Assembly (NCBI RefSeq): GCF_009711345.1
Contig: NZ_SMMA01000058.1
Coordinates: forward strand, 110,000 to 173,999
DNA length: 64,000 bases
Source: Pseudovibrio flavus
Lineage (GTDB): Bacteria; Pseudomonadota; Alphaproteobacteria; Rhizobiales; Stappiaceae
Direction of reading: 5' to 3'
The translations under genes were made by a program, and so were the position numbers. Of this stretch, positions 62,743 through 64,000 are shown one piece after another. How positions within the stretch are numbered: position 1 is the stretch's first letter; each line of letters opens with the position of its first letter. Below the pieces are notes generated by a model. The model saw nothing but the letters and a program-made list of their open reading frames with translations, made no database searches and was not told the DNA's origin.

Positions 62743-62783
62743 ACAGCAAATCGCTGCAGTCACACTTTCTCTATCATGGCAAA

Positions 62784-62812
62784 ACCCTACCAAAACAACC
62801 TGAGGATGTCAA
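62784..62812 (-). promoter_or_regulatory. Predicted promoter of the GTA cluster
   Basis: Minus strand: a perfect -35 TTGACA (62812-62807), a 17-base spacer and a -10-like TAGGGT (62789-62784). Transcription would start near 62777, giving a leader of about 118 bases before gp1. No matching promoter was noted elsewhere in the cluster. Confidence 0.5.
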
Positions 62813-62878
62813 GAACATATTCCTATAAATTACAAATTGATTTCGAAGGGGCATTTTAACCCATCCAATTAAGCACGC

Positions 62879-62911
62879 AAAAGGCGCAGCCTGATTTTCC
62901 AGACTGCGCCT
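62879..62911 (-). terminator. Intrinsic terminator of the YcgN-like gene
   Basis: An 8-bp stem (AGGCGCAG/CTGCGCCT, arms 62904-62911 and 62882-62889) followed on the minus strand by TTTT. It lies 36 bases after the stop of the YcgN-like gene and separates it from the GTA promoter. Confidence 0.7.
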
Positions 62912-62946
62912 CGTCACAAATTTCATAACTTACAGAAGGCCGGTTC

Positions 62947-63444
62947 TTAATCGCGCTCGATTTCTTCTTCCTGCTGCGGATCAATCATCGGCCACATCAC
63001 GAGATGGTCCTCATAGTCCTCTGGCTCCATACCATCTTCGGAGACGGTTTTGCCTTCAACGGAAATGCCTGCATCGTGAACGCTCTGCGGATCACCACTC
63101 ACCAGCGGGTGCCACCAGTAGAGGTCCTTACCTTCTTTTACGAGGCGGTAGGCGCAGGTTGGTGGAAGCCATGTCAGCGTGCGAACAGTTTCAGGGGAAA
63201 GCTGCACGCAGTCCGGCACAATCTCAAATCGGCCTTCATACTTTTTGCACTGACATGTGTTAGGGTCGAGCAACGTGCAGGCAACGTTCGTCCAGTAGAT
63301 CTCGCCGGTATCCCAATCCTCGAGTTTGTTCAGGCAGCAGCGCCCGCAACCGTCACACAGAGATTCCCATTCCTGTGTGCTCATAGATTCTAGGGATTTT
63401 GTTCGCCAGAAAGGTTCGGCACTGTCAGACATCGGGGATACCAT
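62947..63444 (-). CDS. YcgN-family cysteine-cluster protein (UPF0260)
   Basis: A 165-residue conserved protein of the YcgN/UPF0260 group with unknown function. The N-terminal PFW motif is followed by [15 protein letters not shown], a second pair in [21 protein letters not shown] and CVQLSP, giving the cysteine cluster thought to bind metal. Later parts are [11 protein letters not shown] and [14 protein letters not shown] 63444 has GGAAAG eight bases upstream; ATG 63432 is an alternative. It is followed by a terminator and diverges from the penicillin-binding protein gene. Confidence 0.93.
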   Translation of the reverse strand: MVSPMSDSAEPFWRTKSLESMSTQEWESLCDGCGRCCLNKLEDWDTGEIYWTNVACTLLDPNTCQCKKYEGRFEIVPDCVQLSPETVRTLTWLPPTCAYRLVKEGKDLYWWHPLVSGDPQSVHDAGISVEGKTVSEDGMEPEDYEDHLVMWPMIDPQQEEEIERD

Positions 63445-63569
63445 TAAATTTGCTTTCCGCCACACTTTCCCCTAGGGAAAATCACGTGGCTTCTTTATAG
63501 TTGTGTTTCGCCGTCATACCTGATGGCCCCTTAGTATTGTGTAGGCTCAAGCAGAGACGGATCGTTCTC

Positions 63570-64000
63570 TTGGAAGAAAAGTCTGATACCAACAATTCGC
63601 AGAAAGTCACGGGAAAAACGCAAAATCCCGAGGACGTGAAAAAAGCTGGTAGCGATGCTTTCCTGCATACATTCTCGCGCCGTATGCTGGCTGTTGATGC
63701 GTGGCTGGATACCACACTTTGGCGGTTTAAACATGGCGTAGCCAGCGTTGCCCGCACCTACTCCGGCTTTATGCGCCGTTTCAAGGTAACCGGCTTTGCC
63801 TATGGCGCTGTAGAAGTGCTTTCAGAAGCCGCGACTTGGGGCACCGTTGGTTTTATCGCCGTGCTTGCTTTTGCCCAACCAGCTTTCAAGCTGACACAGG
63901 CTTCCGACTGGCGCACGACATCAGATTTCTCCGTAACGTTCCTTGACCGGTTTGGCAATGAAATTGGCAAACGCGGCATTCTGCTGAACGACAAAATCCC
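63570..64000 (+). CDS. Class A penicillin-binding protein (PBP1A-like), 5' part
   Basis: The gene runs off the right end; 143 codons are visible. The product begins with a polar cytoplasmic tail and has one membrane helix (GTVGFIAVLAFAQPAFKL). The following segment SDFSVTFLDRFGNEIGKRGIL is typical of the lead-in to the glycosyltransferase domain in alphaproteobacterial PBP1A-type proteins, which polymerise and cross-link peptidoglycan. TTG 63570 is taken as start with weak support; the frame is open further upstream (another TTG at 63537) and no ATG is near. The catalytic domains lie outside the window. Confidence 0.75.
   Translation, partial: MEEKSDTNNSQKVTGKTQNPEDVKKAGSDAFLHTFSRRMLAVDAWLDTTLWRFKHGVASVARTYSGFMRRFKVTGFAYGAVEVLSEAATWGTVGFIAVLAFAQPAFKLTQASDWRTTSDFSVTFLDRFGNEIGKRGILLNDKI

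Noticed and set aside
48232-62749. Interpretation as an ordinary prophage
   Set aside because: No integrase, repressor, replication, lysis or attachment-site repeats are seen, and the gene order is that of RcGTA-type agents.
62856-62872. TTAA-N9-TTAA upstream of the GTA promoter as a CtrA box
   Set aside because: The CtrA full site needs a 7-base spacer (TTAA-N7-TTAA); here it is 9. It also lies upstream of the YcgN-like gene terminator side, so evidence is too weak to list as a site.

Overview
The window looks like chromosomal DNA of an alphaproteobacterium of the order Hyphomicrobiales (Rhizobiales). Supporting this are the cycHJKL cytochrome c maturation genes flanked by feuPQ-type and degP-type regulators, the pepN-pleC-glnE order, a class III cyclase-rich signalling set, REP-like palindromes of the type common in these genomes, and a complete gene transfer agent (GTA) cluster related to RcGTA of Rhodobacter capsulatus. 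Moderate GC and gene content would fit a marine Stappiaceae/Pseudovibrio-like organism, but that is a guess.

Layout. 1-4.5 kb: REP-like palindromes, ilvD (branched-chain amino acid synthesis), a FAD-dependent D-amino-acid-oxidase-like enzyme and a short-chain dehydrogenase, all on the minus strand. 4.5-10.1 kb: a minus-strand set encoding a large ABC-exporter-like protein with a degenerate, expanded nucleotide-binding domain, a cyclic-nucleotide-binding protein, an MBL-fold hydrolase and a membrane class III adenylate cyclase. 10.4-15.9 kb: a divergent, tightly packed plus-strand operon of four glycosyltransferases and a polysaccharide-deacetylase-like protein. 15.9-22.5 kb: a minus-strand Yej/Opp-type peptide ABC importer operon ending in a methyltransferase whose 3' end overlaps that of the deacetylase gene. 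22.8-25.9 kb: a second class III cyclase (sensor type) and a CaiB/BaiF CoA-transferase. 26.1-31.3 kb (plus): pepN and the PleC-type histidine kinase. 31.4-48.2 kb (minus): glnE, a two-component pair, degP, an alpha/beta hydrolase, cycL-K-J-H, an unrecognised 468-residue protein, a lipoprotein, feuQ-feuP and a small exported protein resembling FeuN.

48.2-62.8 kb (minus) is a full GTA structural cluster in canonical order: small and large terminase, portal, small membrane protein, prohead protease, capsid, head-tail connectors, tail tube, tail chaperones, tape measure, and three baseplate/hub proteins plus the large tip protein. Sequence signals suggest layered expression control. There is a good promoter, an intrinsic-terminator hairpin inside the 5' leader (spanned by a 27-codon ORF whose stop overlaps the gp1 start), a second intrinsic terminator directly before the capsid gene, and a tail-chaperone gene with no normal start codon. 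The window ends with a YcgN-type cysteine-cluster protein gene and the 5' part of a class A penicillin-binding protein gene on the plus strand.

The points most worth following up are the GTA leader attenuator, the capsid-proximal terminator, the start-less tail chaperone, the degenerate ABC protein with an internal partial duplication, and the cyclase/cNMP-binding/MBL-hydrolase module linked to it. No tRNA, rRNA, CRISPR array or insertion sequence was seen. No stretch above 300 bases lacks a gene; the largest gaps (about 290 bases each) are 1-287 (REP-like palindromes and the ilvD terminator), 36510-36795 (two hairpins) and 62660-62946 (GTA leader and promoter).
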